From positions 69,523 to 133,522 of the forward strand of contig CBDDBX010000019.1 in assembly GCA_965225955.1 (NCBI GenBank): DNA of 64,000 nt, given 5' to 3'. The translations under genes were made by a program, and so were the position numbers. Source of the DNA: CBDDBX01 sp965225955. Its GTDB lineage: Bacteria > Acidobacteriota > Aminicenantia > UBA2199. Under the pieces are notes generated by a model. That model was not told the DNA's origin, ran no database searches, and saw only the letters and a program-made list of their open reading frames with translations. Shown here in pieces: positions 36,685 to 45,675 of this stretch (position 1 is the stretch's first letter; each line of letters starts with the position of its first letter).

Positions 36685-37488
36685 TTAAGGCAGGATAGTT
36701 ACAGGCTCTTTTCTGGTAGTTGCAGCTTCTTTCAGAATCTGTTTCATTGCAAGTTTTATCATAGAGTTAACTTTGGCACTTCTGCCATCACAGGGGCAGC
36801 CTTTAACACATGCCATGCATCCTATACACATCTCTTCAGCCTCTGCATATCTGTAAGAGCCGTTACCGGATATCAGGTTACAGGGGCAAAGGGAACTGCA
36901 TTTACCACATTCCCTGCATAGTTCGGGGTTATAAACTGGTTTAAGAGCAGTATACTTTTCAGATCTGGATACTCTGTCCAGTTGTATAGGAATGTTACTT
37001 ATATTACTGCATGCATTATTAATGCTGTTCCCAAACTCAAAAGCTTTCTTAAGGTCTGAATCATCAGGTCTGTCTATTGCAATGGGTATTATGTCAGAGT
37101 ATGAGTGTTCTCCTATAAATATTCCTGCAGAGTTTACACTGAAGCCTGCTTCTGTTAGTAAAGATACCATTGTGTGCAGGGATACACCGTAATCACGATT
37201 ACCGTAAACCACCACTGCAGTGGCTGTTGTCTTCTTTACTGCAGCGATCTTTCCCAGAACTTCTATTATCTGGAGAGGAAGTTTACCTGAATATACAGGA
37301 GCACCAACAATAATATGATCTACCTGTTCAAAATCGAAGCTGCCATTAATAAGTTCTTCTCTGACCTCTGGTCTTGTTGTATCGATTATTGCGGGATTCT
37401 GATTACCCATTCCTCTGGAAATTTCAAAACAGATCCTGCGGGTAGTGTCTGTGGGTGAGAAGACTACCAGCCCAATTCTTTTATTCAT
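36685..37488 (-). CDS. EFR1-type flavodoxin plus 2[4Fe-4S] ferredoxin protein
   Basis: This is a 267-residue protein. The N-terminal ~165 residues form a flavodoxin-like domain (IGLVVFSPTDTTRRIC phosphate loop, IIVGAPVYSGKLP). The C-terminal part has two cysteine clusters, CRECGKCSSLCPC and CIGCMACVKGCPC, each of the CxxCxxCxxxC type that holds a 4Fe-4S centre. Such proteins move electrons in strict anaerobes between ferredoxin pools and unknown acceptors. They are soluble. AAGGTG precedes the ATG. Confidence 0.8.
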   Translation of the reverse strand: MNKRIGLVVFSPTDTTRRICFEISRGMGNQNPAIIDTTRPEVREELINGSFDFEQVDHIIVGAPVYSGKLPLQIIEVLGKIAAVKKTTATAVVVYGNRDYGVSLHTMVSLLTEAGFSVNSAGIFIGEHSYSDIIPIAIDRPDDSDLKKAFEFGNSINNACSNISNIPIQLDRVSRSEKYTALKPVYNPELCRECGKCSSLCPCNLISGNGSYRYAEAEEMCIGCMACVKGCPCDGRSAKVNSMIKLAMKQILKEAATTRKEPVTILP

Positions 37489-37620
37489 AAATTCACCTTA
37501 ATTTCTTAGTAAAATTTCTTCTTAACTAATCTTATACACCAGTGAAGAAAAAAAAGTAACATAAAAATAGAACTTCCTGAGGAAAACATTAAAAACCTGC
37601 AGGATGAGATACCTGTGTCA

Positions 37621-37657
37621 GGCAATTAAAGTCCTAATAACCACCCCACCCTCGTTC
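37621..37657. repeat. 37-nt direct repeat, copy 1 (copy 2 at 41215-41251)
   Basis: GGCAATTAAAGTC-[C/G]-TAATAACC followed by ACCCCACCCTCGTTC occurs at 37621-37657 and again at 41215-41251 with one mismatch. Both copies lie in the gaps upstream of kinase genes. No ORF is associated with either copy. They may be remnants of the duplication that built the kinase array. Confidence 0.7.
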
Positions 37658-37716
37658 TTTAGTGAGCCTGGGAGCAGTGATTAATTATGGAGAAGGCCAC
37701 ACAGAGTTCTTTAGAT

Positions 37717-37860
37717 TGTCTCAAAACTCATATAACATTTTTGAACCGCTAATACACGCGAATAAAAACAAAAAATACTAAAAAAAGCGTAAAAATTTCT
37801 GCTGCATTGTTTTTTAATGGGCTTTTTTAATTTACGCTAAGTTGAGGTGGTTTTGAGACA
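37717..37860. mobile_element. 144-bp MITE-like element with 11-bp terminal inverted repeats
   Basis: TGTCTCAAAAC (37717-37727) and GTTTTGAGACA (37850-37860) are perfect inverted ends. A nested inverted repeat (AGCGTAAA ... TTTACGCT) lies inside, and a CGCTAATACACGCGAATA block near 37746 is the reverse complement of repeats at 37966. The element has no coding capacity and no clear target duplication. Classification as a non-autonomous element is inferred from structure. Confidence 0.4.
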
Positions 37861-38173
37861 TCCTCTACCTGTATGCGCCTCCTTATCCAAAAGAGGGGGA
37901 TTGGCGTTCGGGCTTGCCCTGAGTTTATCGAAGGGTTTGACTTTGTATTCCTCTTAATTGAATGTAATAGCGTGTATTAGCGTCTTCATTAGCGGTTATT
38001 AGCGTTCCGGCCTGCCCTGAGTTTGTCGAAGGGCTTGACTTTGTATTTCTCTTAATTGAATGCAATATCCTGAATTCGCGTTTCTCATTCGCGATGGTTG
38101 GCGTTCCGCCTGTCCTGAGCTTGTCGAAGGGTTTGACTTTGGTTTTGATGGTGGTTAATATTCAATCATTAAT

Positions 38174-41107
38174 ATGGCACAGCGGGAACAGTTTTTTCAG
38201 AAGGCTTCAGAACTACTTTCTGGTAGTTATGAGCTTATATCAGAAATCGGATATGGTGGTATGGGACTGGTCTATAAAGCCCGGGAGATATCCTCTGAAA
38301 ACATTGTAGCTATAAAAGCTATCCGGCCGGAGCACACATATAATGACACTATGCTTAAGCGTTTTGAGAAGGAGGTGCTTCTTACTCAGAAGGTGGATAG
38401 CAGACATGTTGTGAATATAAAGAACTATCTGGTAGTTGAAGGCTTTCACTTTATAGTAATGGAGTATCTGAAAGGGGAGAGTCTTGCTCAGATTATAAGA
38501 AATACCGGCTCTCTTGAAGTGAAAGAAACTGTAGCAATTGCTTTACAGATTCTTGAAGGTCTTAAAGCTGCTCACGATCAATCGGTTATTCACAGAGATT
38601 TAAAGCCTCACAATATAGTTGTTGATTCTCAGGGGGCAGCTGTTATTACAGATTTTGGCCTTGCCCGTGAGGTTGATTCAACCAGATTAACTGCAACTTC
38701 AGGATTAATGGGTACACCGCAGTATATTGCTCCTGAACAGTGGCTTGGTGAGAAGCCGGATTTAAGAACAGATATCTACTCTTTTGGAATCATGCTTTAT
38801 GAGATGGTTTACGGTTTATTGCCATTTCAAAGTTCTAAAGATTATGGTTACATGGATTTACACCTCAACAAGCCAGTTAAACTTCCCGGAAAAGTAGATG
38901 GAAGAAAAATACCTGGTTATCTGAGAGGCATAATACTCAAATGTCTTGAAAAGAAACCATCACAACGCTACCAGTCGGTACAACAGATAATAGATGATTT
39001 ATCAAAGCAGAGAGCTACGGGTTCCTTTAAAATCAGAATAAAGAGTCGTTTAAAAAGAACTTCCAAAGCTTTAGTGGTTTCAGTTCTTTTGTTGATGGCA
39101 CTGATAGCAGGAGCATATTTTACTGAATCTTATATTGAAGAGAAAACAAAACCGGTTCCAGCTAAGCCAACCAAACCACTAACTTTCGCAGTTCTCTACT
39201 TTGAAGATAAAACAGATGATCCTGAATTGGAATTTCTTTCTTACGGTATCCCTGATATGCTGACAACAGATCTTTTGCAGTCAAAGTTCCTTTATATACT
39301 AAATCAATTAAATGTTCATAACTGTATCGGGGGATTAAGGACTAAGGAAAGATATCATTATTCGAAAAAGGATTTGAGACGTTTTGCAGAAATTTCTGGT
39401 ATAAACTATTTGATTACAGGAAAAATAGAGAAAGAGGACAGGAGTATTAAAGTTACCCTGAAAATATCTGATGGGGAATCAGGTGGTGATCTCTTCTTTA
39501 TTGAAGAAAAGTGCGACAAAATTAATGGCATATATAATCTGGTTGATAATCTGACCCGGAAAATAAAAAGAGTTGGAATAGATCCTGCGAAACTAAAATC
39601 TGATAACGACAGGAACATAGTTGATTTAGAATCAACGAAAATCTCTGCGGTGAGACATTTTGTAATTGGACGGAAACTTAAATTTGTTGGTAACTTAAAG
39701 AAAAGCCTGTGGAATCTTAAGAAAGCAACAGAAATAGATCCGGGCTATGCAAGAGCCTATTATGCAAAGTATAATGCTTTTCTTGGTGTACGTAAATTTA
39801 ATGAAGCAAGAGATTGCGTCAGAAAAGCACTAGCGCATTCAGAAAGGTTGTCAGTAATTGAAAGAGATTTTATTAAAGCTCAGTATGCTGGTAAAGTAAA
39901 AAGAGATTTTCTAACAAGCAGAAAGATGCTGGAACAAATTGTACGTAAGTATCCAAATAATCTGGAAGCTCAGATTGTACTTGCCCGCTTATTGCATAAC
40001 TCCGGCTATATAACTGAATCAGAAGAACTGTTTCTCAAAATAAAGAAGTATACTAAGAACCCCCAGATAATGCTGTTCTTAATGATCATAAAAACAGGCA
40101 CAGGTGATTTGAAAGGATTTAAAGATCTTCTGACTGAAGCCAGAATAATGGCTCCCCGATCTTTATGGAGATATGAACTGGAATATGACTACAGGATCAT
40201 TCAGAAACAATATTATGAAGCTGTAAATTTCATTAAAAGATGCAGCTCCTCTGAAAGCATCTGGGCTATTGAAAAATTGATTCAAGTCTATATTCTTACG
40301 AATGAATTTGATAAAGCATCTGAGTATCTCGACAAGATGCATAAGAAAATAGATTCATATAACTATTATATTATGAAACTCGGATTTTTATTGAGTAGAG
40401 GTCATTATTTTGAAGCTAAAGAATTAGTTGAATCTTATTTAAAATCAGGGAAAGATGATTACGGAACATTTATATTGCTTTTTCAGTTGGCCTGTCTTGA
40501 AGCAAAAGCTGATAGTATTGATTCAAATCTGAGATATACTGATAAGTTGAATCTATTCAGAGCAGAAAAGTGGAGAGGGCATTCTCAGGAGTGGGTAGCT
40601 ATTTTCAACTATGGATATATGAATAGTTTTTCAGAAGATAATCGTGGAGAATTAAAGAAATATATTCATAGATTACAATCATTGTTTAAGGATAATGGCG
40701 TTAAGCTGGTTGAAGATGGGGCTAGTTTTCTTGAGTGTATTTATAAAGATGATCATAAAGCTCTGGAAAGACTCTATTCAGACTATATAAAGATTAATAG
40801 TGGATATATCTTTCATGCTCTTTGTCTGGATAGACTTCTTCATATGTATTTAAGAAAGGATATGAATGATAAAGCTCTTTATACTTGTGAAAGGATTCAG
40901 GGGTTAACTTTGGGCAGGGTTCTTTATGGGGATGTTTATGCTTTGAGTTTTTACCATCAGGGTAAGATTTATCAGAAGCTTAAAGAGTATCAGAAAGCAA
41001 GAAAATCTTATACTCAGTTTCTTAAGCTCTGGGGTAAAGGGGATCGGCACATCTTTAAACAGATTGATGATGCAGAAGCTCAGCTCAAAAAAATCAGCAG
41101 TCATTAA
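38174..41107 (+). CDS. Serine/threonine kinase with membrane segment, FlgO/TolB-like domain and TPR sensor (kinase 1)
   Basis: This is a 977-residue protein. The kinase domain (residues ~19-280) has glycine loop GYGGMG (27-31), Lys48, HRDLKPHN with Asp142, DFG Asp160 and APE 186-188, so all catalytic residues are present. A membrane segment (~297-318) is followed by a FAVLYFEDKTDDPELEFLSYGIPD segment of the FlgO/TolB-N type (~335-470). TPR-like helices (~490-975) end in YALSFYHQGKIYQKL...KLWGKGD. The topology is cytoplasmic kinase and periplasmic sensor. The first ~365 residues and the last ~70 match kinase 2 closely, while the middle is diverged. No ribosome site is visible. Confidence 0.82.
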   Translation: MAQREQFFQKASELLSGSYELISEIGYGGMGLVYKAREISSENIVAIKAIRPEHTYNDTMLKRFEKEVLLTQKVDSRHVVNIKNYLVVEGFHFIVMEYLKGESLAQIIRNTGSLEVKETVAIALQILEGLKAAHDQSVIHRDLKPHNIVVDSQGAAVITDFGLAREVDSTRLTATSGLMGTPQYIAPEQWLGEKPDLRTDIYSFGIMLYEMVYGLLPFQSSKDYGYMDLHLNKPVKLPGKVDGRKIPGYLRGIILKCLEKKPSQRYQSVQQIIDDLSKQRATGSFKIRIKSRLKRTSKALVVSVLLLMALIAGAYFTESYIEEKTKPVPAKPTKPLTFAVLYFEDKTDDPELEFLSYGIPDMLTTDLLQSKFLYILNQLNVHNCIGGLRTKERYHYSKKDLRRFAEISGINYLITGKIEKEDRSIKVTLKISDGESGGDLFFIEEKCDKINGIYNLVDNLTRKIKRVGIDPAKLKSDNDRNIVDLESTKISAVRHFVIGRKLKFVGNLKKSLWNLKKATEIDPGYARAYYAKYNAFLGVRKFNEARDCVRKALAHSERLSVIERDFIKAQYAGKVKRDFLTSRKMLEQIVRKYPNNLEAQIVLARLLHNSGYITESEELFLKIKKYTKNPQIMLFLMIIKTGTGDLKGFKDLLTEARIMAPRSLWRYELEYDYRIIQKQYYEAVNFIKRCSSSESIWAIEKLIQVYILTNEFDKASEYLDKMHKKIDSYNYYIMKLGFLLSRGHYFEAKELVESYLKSGKDDYGTFILLFQLACLEAKADSIDSNLRYTDKLNLFRAEKWRGHSQEWVAIFNYGYMNSFSEDNRGELKKYIHRLQSLFKDNGVKLVEDGASFLECIYKDDHKALERLYSDYIKINSGYIFHALCLDRLLHMYLRKDMNDKALYTCERIQGLTLGRVLYGDVYALSFYHQGKIYQKLKEYQKARKSYTQFLKLWGKGDRHIFKQIDDAEAQLKKISSH

Positions 41108-41158
41108 AAACCATCTTAGTGTTTGTCAGGGAGTAGCTCAAAGTGTAGGCTGATGAAT
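40891..41158 (+). repeat. 268-bp conserved 3' module of kinase 1 (copy 2 at 44098-44365)
   Basis: From AAGGATTCAGGGGTT to GGCTGATGAAT this stretch is nearly identical in both places and of equal length. It spans the last ~70 codons, the stop and ~50 bases of downstream DNA. Sequence upstream of 40891 and downstream of 41158 does not match. The repeat can serve as homology for recombination between the two kinase genes. Confidence 0.75.
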
Positions 41159-41371
41159 TAAGGGTTCAGGTTGCTAAGTTATACAAGTTGAGAAAAGTGT
41201 GACAATTATTGTTGGGCAATTAAAGTCGTAATAACCACCCCACCCTCGTTCCTCGGGTACCCCTCCTATGTAGGATGGGAGTTATGTCCTTGCTCTGCTG
41301 CGGATCTGCTGGAGGTATGTATGCTTAAGTTTGACTTTGGTTTTGATGGTGGTTAATATTCACTCATTAAT
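41108..41371. other. 264-bp intergenic region between kinases 1 and 2
   Basis: No gene was found. It contains the tail of the 268-bp 3' module, the second copy of the 37-nt repeat (41215-41251) and, from 41329, the leader shared by all three kinases (GTTTGACTTTGGTTTTGATGG and onward, 43 bases before each ATG). The TCGAAGG core present before kinases 1 and 3 is missing here. Confidence 0.6.
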
Positions 41372-44326
41372 ATGGCACAGCGGGAACAGTTTTTTCAGAA
41401 GGCTTCAGAACTACTTTCTGATAGTTATGAACTTATATCAGAAATCGGATATGGTGGTATGGGACTGGTCTATAAAGCCCGGGAGATATCTTCTGAAAGC
41501 ATTGTAGCTATAAAAGCTATCCGGCCGGAGCACACATATAATGACACTATGCTTAAGCGTTTTGAGAAGGAGGTGCTTCTTACTCAGAAGGTGGATAGCA
41601 GACATGTTGTGGAAATAAAGAACTATCTGGTAATTGAAGGTTTTCACTTTATAGTAATGGAGTATCTGGAAGGGGAGAGTCTTGCTCAGATTATAAGAAA
41701 TATCGGTTCTCCTGGAGTGAAGGAATCTGTAGCAATTGCTTTACAGATTCTTGAAGGCCTTAAAGCTGCTCACGATAAATCGGTTATTCACAGAGATTTA
41801 AAACCTCACAATATAGTTGTTGATTCTCAGGGTGCAGCTGTTATTACAGATTTTGGCCTTGCCCGTGAGGTTGATTCAACCAGATTAACTGCAACTTCAG
41901 GATTAATGGGGACCCCTCAGTATATTGCTCCTGAACAGTGGCTTGGTGAGAATCCGGATTTAAGAACAGATATCTACTCTTTTGGAATAATGCTCTATGA
42001 GATGGTTTATGGTTTATTGCCATTTCAAAGTTCTAAAGATTATGGTTACATGGATTTACACCTCAACAAGCCAGTTAAACTTCCCGGAAAAGTAGATGGA
42101 AGAAAAATACCTGGTTATCTGAGAGGCATAATACTCAAATGTCTTGAAAAGAAACCATCACAACGCTACCAGTCGGTACAACAGATAATCGATGACTTAG
42201 AAAAGCAGAGAGCTACTGGTTCTTTTAAAACAAGAATAAAGAGTCGTTTAAAAAGAACTTCCAAAGCTTTAGTGGTTTCAGTTCTTTTGTTGATGGCACT
42301 GATAGCAGGAGCATATTTTACTGAATCTTATATTGAAGAGAAAACAAAACCGGTTCCAGCTAAGCCAACCAAACCCCTCACTTTTGCAGTTCTCTACTTT
42401 GAAGACAAAACCAATGATCCTGAACTGGAATTTCTCTCTTACGGAATACCAGACCTCCTTACAACCGATCTACAACAATCCAAATACCTCTATGTATTGC
42501 CTCATAAATTTATTTATGAAAACCTCAGAGATAAAGGATATCTGGAGAAATTTAATTTGAATTCCAAAGAAATTGTTGATATTGCTTATACTGCTGGAGT
42601 GAACTACATTATTGCTGGTGATGTAAGAAAGATCGATGGTTATATTAAAACAACTATCAGGATATTTGATGGGCAAACAGGTAGTGAGATATTTGTTATT
42701 AAAGAAAATGTAGATGAAGCGCATCTGTTACTTACTATGATAGATCGTTTGACTTCTAAGATAAAAAAAATAGGAATTAGTCCAGAGCAGATTAAAGATG
42801 ATGAAGATAAATTAATCGGAGATATCTCGTCTTATAACATAGGGGCAATTAAACACTTTGTTAATGCTCGTGTACTCTATCATGAAGGTAAATATAAAAA
42901 AAGCAATATAGAATTATATAAAGCTCTAAATATAGAACACAATTTTGCAAGATGCTATGAATTATTAATTATGAATTCATCATTTTTAGGTATTAAAGAT
43001 ATCAAAAATTACTATATAATGATTGAGAAATCAGATTATTTATCTAGAAAAGAGTATCTGTTACAAAAATCTATTCACACATTGAGTATTTTAAGGCAGC
43101 CATATCAGGCTATAGAACAGTTTAAGGTGCTAGTTGAGATGTATCCTAAAGACCTTTATATAAAAACTTATCTAGCTGGGACATACGCCTTGTTAAAAAT
43201 AAATGATAAAGCGCAACGTTTACTTAAAGAGATAAAGCTCTATACAGATAATGCTATAACTAATCAATGGTTATTATATATATATCTGCAAGAAGGAGAA
43301 TTAAATAAGTTTTCTGATTTAATAGATGAGTGTGAAGAAAAATATAGTAAAGCTATCTGGTTATTTGATATGAAGTGGAAATGTGCTTTGATAAACCAAA
43401 ATTTCAAGAGAGCTCAAAATCTAATTAATAAATCGCTTTTTGTGAAATCCAGTGAACGGTTGAGATTGGCTTATATAACATTTCTATTAGATAACAAATA
43501 TCAAGAAGCATTAGAAATTTCAAAAAATAGCGAATTTATTAAAGATTATAGATATCATGCTCTCTTATCGTCATACTACCTTGCTAAAGGCCAAATAACC
43601 AAGGCTATTGATTTATTAAATAAAAGTATTATAACTGCACAAGAGCGGAATAGTTTTGATGATGAAGTACTTTTGTCTACTTTATTAAGTTATTGTGCTT
43701 ATGTGAAAGGAAATGTGCACGATGTTTTTAGAATACTGAATAGTAAAACTCAACATTCATACTTTCTGCGAAAAGATAATCTTGTTGCTGGTAGAGATAG
43801 AGATCTTTTTTTAATTAGAGGATTGTCTATTATAAATGATAAAAGATATCTAAAGGAAAAAGATATAATCCTGAGTACTCTGGAATTCTTTGAAATAAAT
43901 AGACATTCTAAAAAAAGTGGTTTTTACAAAAATTTAATAATAGGTGGAAATGATAGGAACTATAGCTATTTAGAATCTTTATACAAAAACTATCCTAAAA
44001 CTTTTGCATTTAATGATATCAATGCTCTCTTTTTAAAAGTTTTACTAGAAATCTATTTAGAGAATGGAAAGTGCCAAGAAATCCTTTATACATGTGCAAG
44101 GATTCAGGGGTTGACCTTTGGTAGGGTTCTTTATGGGGATGTTTATGCTTTGAGTTTTTACCATCAGGGTAAGATTTATCAGAAGCTTAAAGAGTATCAG
44201 AAAGCAAGAAAATCTTATACTCAGTTTCTTAAGCTCTGGGGTAAAGGGGATCGCCACATCTTTAAACAGATTGATGATGCAGAAGCTCAGCTCAAAAAAA
44301 TTAGTAGCCATAAAAAACCATCTTAG
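41372..44326 (+). CDS. Serine/threonine kinase with divergent FlgO/TPR sensor (kinase 2)
   Basis: This is a 984-residue protein. The kinase, membrane segment and FAVLYFEDKTNDPELEFLSYGIPD start are close to kinase 1 down to the nucleotide level until about base 42470. From there the FlgO-like and TPR regions diverge strongly (IYENLRDKGYLEKFNLNS..., many Ile/Asn/Tyr/Lys) until base 44098, where near identity resumes. The catalytic motifs GYGGMG, VAIKAI, HRDLKPHN, DFG and APE are intact. The middle is visibly more A+T-rich than the ends, suggesting a separate origin. It ends in KKPS, three codons beyond kinase 1. Confidence 0.82.
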   Translation: MAQREQFFQKASELLSDSYELISEIGYGGMGLVYKAREISSESIVAIKAIRPEHTYNDTMLKRFEKEVLLTQKVDSRHVVEIKNYLVIEGFHFIVMEYLEGESLAQIIRNIGSPGVKESVAIALQILEGLKAAHDKSVIHRDLKPHNIVVDSQGAAVITDFGLAREVDSTRLTATSGLMGTPQYIAPEQWLGENPDLRTDIYSFGIMLYEMVYGLLPFQSSKDYGYMDLHLNKPVKLPGKVDGRKIPGYLRGIILKCLEKKPSQRYQSVQQIIDDLEKQRATGSFKTRIKSRLKRTSKALVVSVLLLMALIAGAYFTESYIEEKTKPVPAKPTKPLTFAVLYFEDKTNDPELEFLSYGIPDLLTTDLQQSKYLYVLPHKFIYENLRDKGYLEKFNLNSKEIVDIAYTAGVNYIIAGDVRKIDGYIKTTIRIFDGQTGSEIFVIKENVDEAHLLLTMIDRLTSKIKKIGISPEQIKDDEDKLIGDISSYNIGAIKHFVNARVLYHEGKYKKSNIELYKALNIEHNFARCYELLIMNSSFLGIKDIKNYYIMIEKSDYLSRKEYLLQKSIHTLSILRQPYQAIEQFKVLVEMYPKDLYIKTYLAGTYALLKINDKAQRLLKEIKLYTDNAITNQWLLYIYLQEGELNKFSDLIDECEEKYSKAIWLFDMKWKCALINQNFKRAQNLINKSLFVKSSERLRLAYITFLLDNKYQEALEISKNSEFIKDYRYHALLSSYYLAKGQITKAIDLLNKSIITAQERNSFDDEVLLSTLLSYCAYVKGNVHDVFRILNSKTQHSYFLRKDNLVAGRDRDLFLIRGLSIINDKRYLKEKDIILSTLEFFEINRHSKKSGFYKNLIIGGNDRNYSYLESLYKNYPKTFAFNDINALFLKVLLEIYLENGKCQEILYTCARIQGLTFGRVLYGDVYALSFYHQGKIYQKLKEYQKARKSYTQFLKLWGKGDRHIFKQIDDAEAQLKKISSHKKPS

Positions 44327-44387
44327 TGTTTGTCAGGGAGTAGCTCAAAGTGTAGGCTGATGAATCAGGGATTCTCATTAGCGTGTA

Positions 44388-44486
44388 TTCGCGTTTCTCA
44401 TTCGCGATGGTTGGCGTTCCGCCTGTCCTGAGCTTGTCGAAGGGTTTGACTTTGGTTTTGATGGTGGTTAATATTCAATCATTAAT
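44388..44486. repeat. Leader repeat of kinase 3, matching 38075-38173
   Basis: From TTCGCGTTTCTCATTCGCGATGG to the ATG, 99 bases match the leader of kinase 1. The TGTCCTGAGCTTGTCGAAGGG core lies at 44423-44443. Kinase 2 shares only the last 43 bases. A GCGTGTATT block precedes the repeat. Confidence 0.7.
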
Positions 44487-45536
44487 ATGGCACAGCGGGA
44501 ACAGTTTTTTCAGAAGGCGTCAGAACTACTTTCTGATAGTTATGAACTTATATCAGAAATCGGATATGGTGGTATGGGGCTGGTCTATAAAGCCCGGGAG
44601 ATATCCTCTGAAAACATTGTAGCTATAAAAGCCATTCGGCCGGAGCACACATATAATGACACTATGCTTAAGCGTTTTGAGAAGGAGGTGCTTCTTACTC
44701 AGAAGGTGGATAGCAGACATGTTGTGGATATAAAGAACTATCTGGTAGTTGAAGGTTTTCACTTTATAGTAATGGAGTATCTGGAAGGGGAGAGTCTTGC
44801 TCAGATTATAAGAAATACCGGTTCTCTTGAAGTGAAAGAAACTGTAGCAATTGCTTTACAGATTCTTGAAGGCCTTAAAGCTGCTCACGATAAATCGGTT
44901 ATTCACAGAGATTTAAAGCCTCATAATATAGTTGTTGATTCTCAGGGGGCAGCTGTTATTACAGATTTTGGCCTTGCCCGTGAAGTTGATTCAACCAGAT
45001 TAACTGCAACTTCAGGATTAATGGGTACACCGCAGTATATTGCTCCTGAACAGTGGCTTGGTGAGAAGCCGGATTTAAGAACAGATATCTACTCTTTTGG
45101 AATCATGCTCTATGAGATGGTTTACGGTTTATTGCCATTTCAAAGTTCTAAAGATTATGGTTACATGGATTTACATCTCAACAAGCCAGTTAAACTTCCC
45201 GGAAAAGTAGATGGAAGAAAAATACCTGGTTATCTGAGAGGCATAATACTCAAATGTCTTGAAAAGAAACCATCACAACGCTACCAGTCGGTACAGGGAA
45301 TTATTGATGATCTTTTGGGATCAAAAGCTACTGGAGTTGCTTTTGTCAAAGCAAAGCATTTAATAAACAGAACTCCTCTGATGCTCTGGTTTGTTACGAG
45401 TCTGATTATTATACTTCTTTTTGGGATATTTCTTGCTCATACATATATAGAAGCTCAGATCAAAGCCAGAGTATCGCTCTATATGAAAAAGTATGCAGAA
45501 ACCAGAGAACTCAACCCCAATATCACCTATCAGTAA
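44487..45536 (+). CDS. Truncated serine/threonine kinase lacking the sensor (kinase 3)
   Basis: This is a 349-residue protein. The kinase domain is near identical to kinases 1 and 2 with all catalytic motifs. Homology stops abruptly at 45296, after the GGTAC of the YQSVQ codons. Beyond that point it has a different linker, an unrelated membrane segment (residues ~298-318, LMLWFVTSLIIILLFGIF) and a ~30-residue polar tail. There is no FlgO-like or TPR region. It could be a functional short kinase or the residue of a recombination event or of the insertion of the restriction genes that follow. Confidence 0.75.
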   Translation: MAQREQFFQKASELLSDSYELISEIGYGGMGLVYKAREISSENIVAIKAIRPEHTYNDTMLKRFEKEVLLTQKVDSRHVVDIKNYLVVEGFHFIVMEYLEGESLAQIIRNTGSLEVKETVAIALQILEGLKAAHDKSVIHRDLKPHNIVVDSQGAAVITDFGLAREVDSTRLTATSGLMGTPQYIAPEQWLGEKPDLRTDIYSFGIMLYEMVYGLLPFQSSKDYGYMDLHLNKPVKLPGKVDGRKIPGYLRGIILKCLEKKPSQRYQSVQGIIDDLLGSKATGVAFVKAKHLINRTPLMLWFVTSLIIILLFGIFLAHTYIEAQIKARVSLYMKKYAETRELNPNITYQ

Positions 45537-45576
45537 ATAGTTATATTGTAAGTAGAGGAATTATTATAAAGAGCTA

Positions 45577-45598
45577 TTTGTGTAAAATTAACTCATGA
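45577..45598. repeat. 22-nt direct repeat bracketing the restriction-modification pair
   Basis: TTTGTGTAAAATTA-AC-TCATGA at 45577-45598 recurs as TTTGTGTAAAATTA-TT-TCATGA at 48022-48043, with only the two central bases different. The second copy overlaps the start codon of the HNH gene. The first leads into ATG AAA TAG, a dead start. The pair may mark insertion or duplication edges, or be a shared promoter/operator. Confidence 0.5.
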
Positions 45599-45675
45599 AA
45601 TAGTCGTGCTATATTGGTCTAAGCTTTACAAGTAACTACTCAATATTCTATACTCTAATTAAACATGGAGGGCAC

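Larger units (their letters stand above)
37489..38173. repeat. Repeat-rich 685-bp intergenic region before the kinase array
   Basis: There is no gene here. Besides the two elements already listed it holds three copies of a unit with the core CCCTGAG-TT-TATCGAAGGG or variants. The cores lie near 37917-37935, 38015-38033 and 38111-38131, each followed by TTTGACTTTG, and the first two also by a TCTTAATTGAATG block. AGCG repeats at 10-12 base spacing (37966-38005) and TTCGCG-CATTCGCG pairs (38075-38093) lie between them. A fourth core lies at 44424-44443 before the third kinase. Confidence 0.6.

Noticed and set aside
37903..38131. CRISPR array considered for the regularly spaced repeats
   Set aside because: Only three units with unequal spacing (about 98 and 97 bases) and partly conserved 'spacers', no cas genes and no 25-40 nt spacer pattern.
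38094..38309. Small ORFs overlapping the start of kinases 1 and 3 in another frame (also 44383-44622)
   Set aside because: They arise from the repeat leader and the duplicated kinase start. The out-of-frame part only mirrors the kinase codons.
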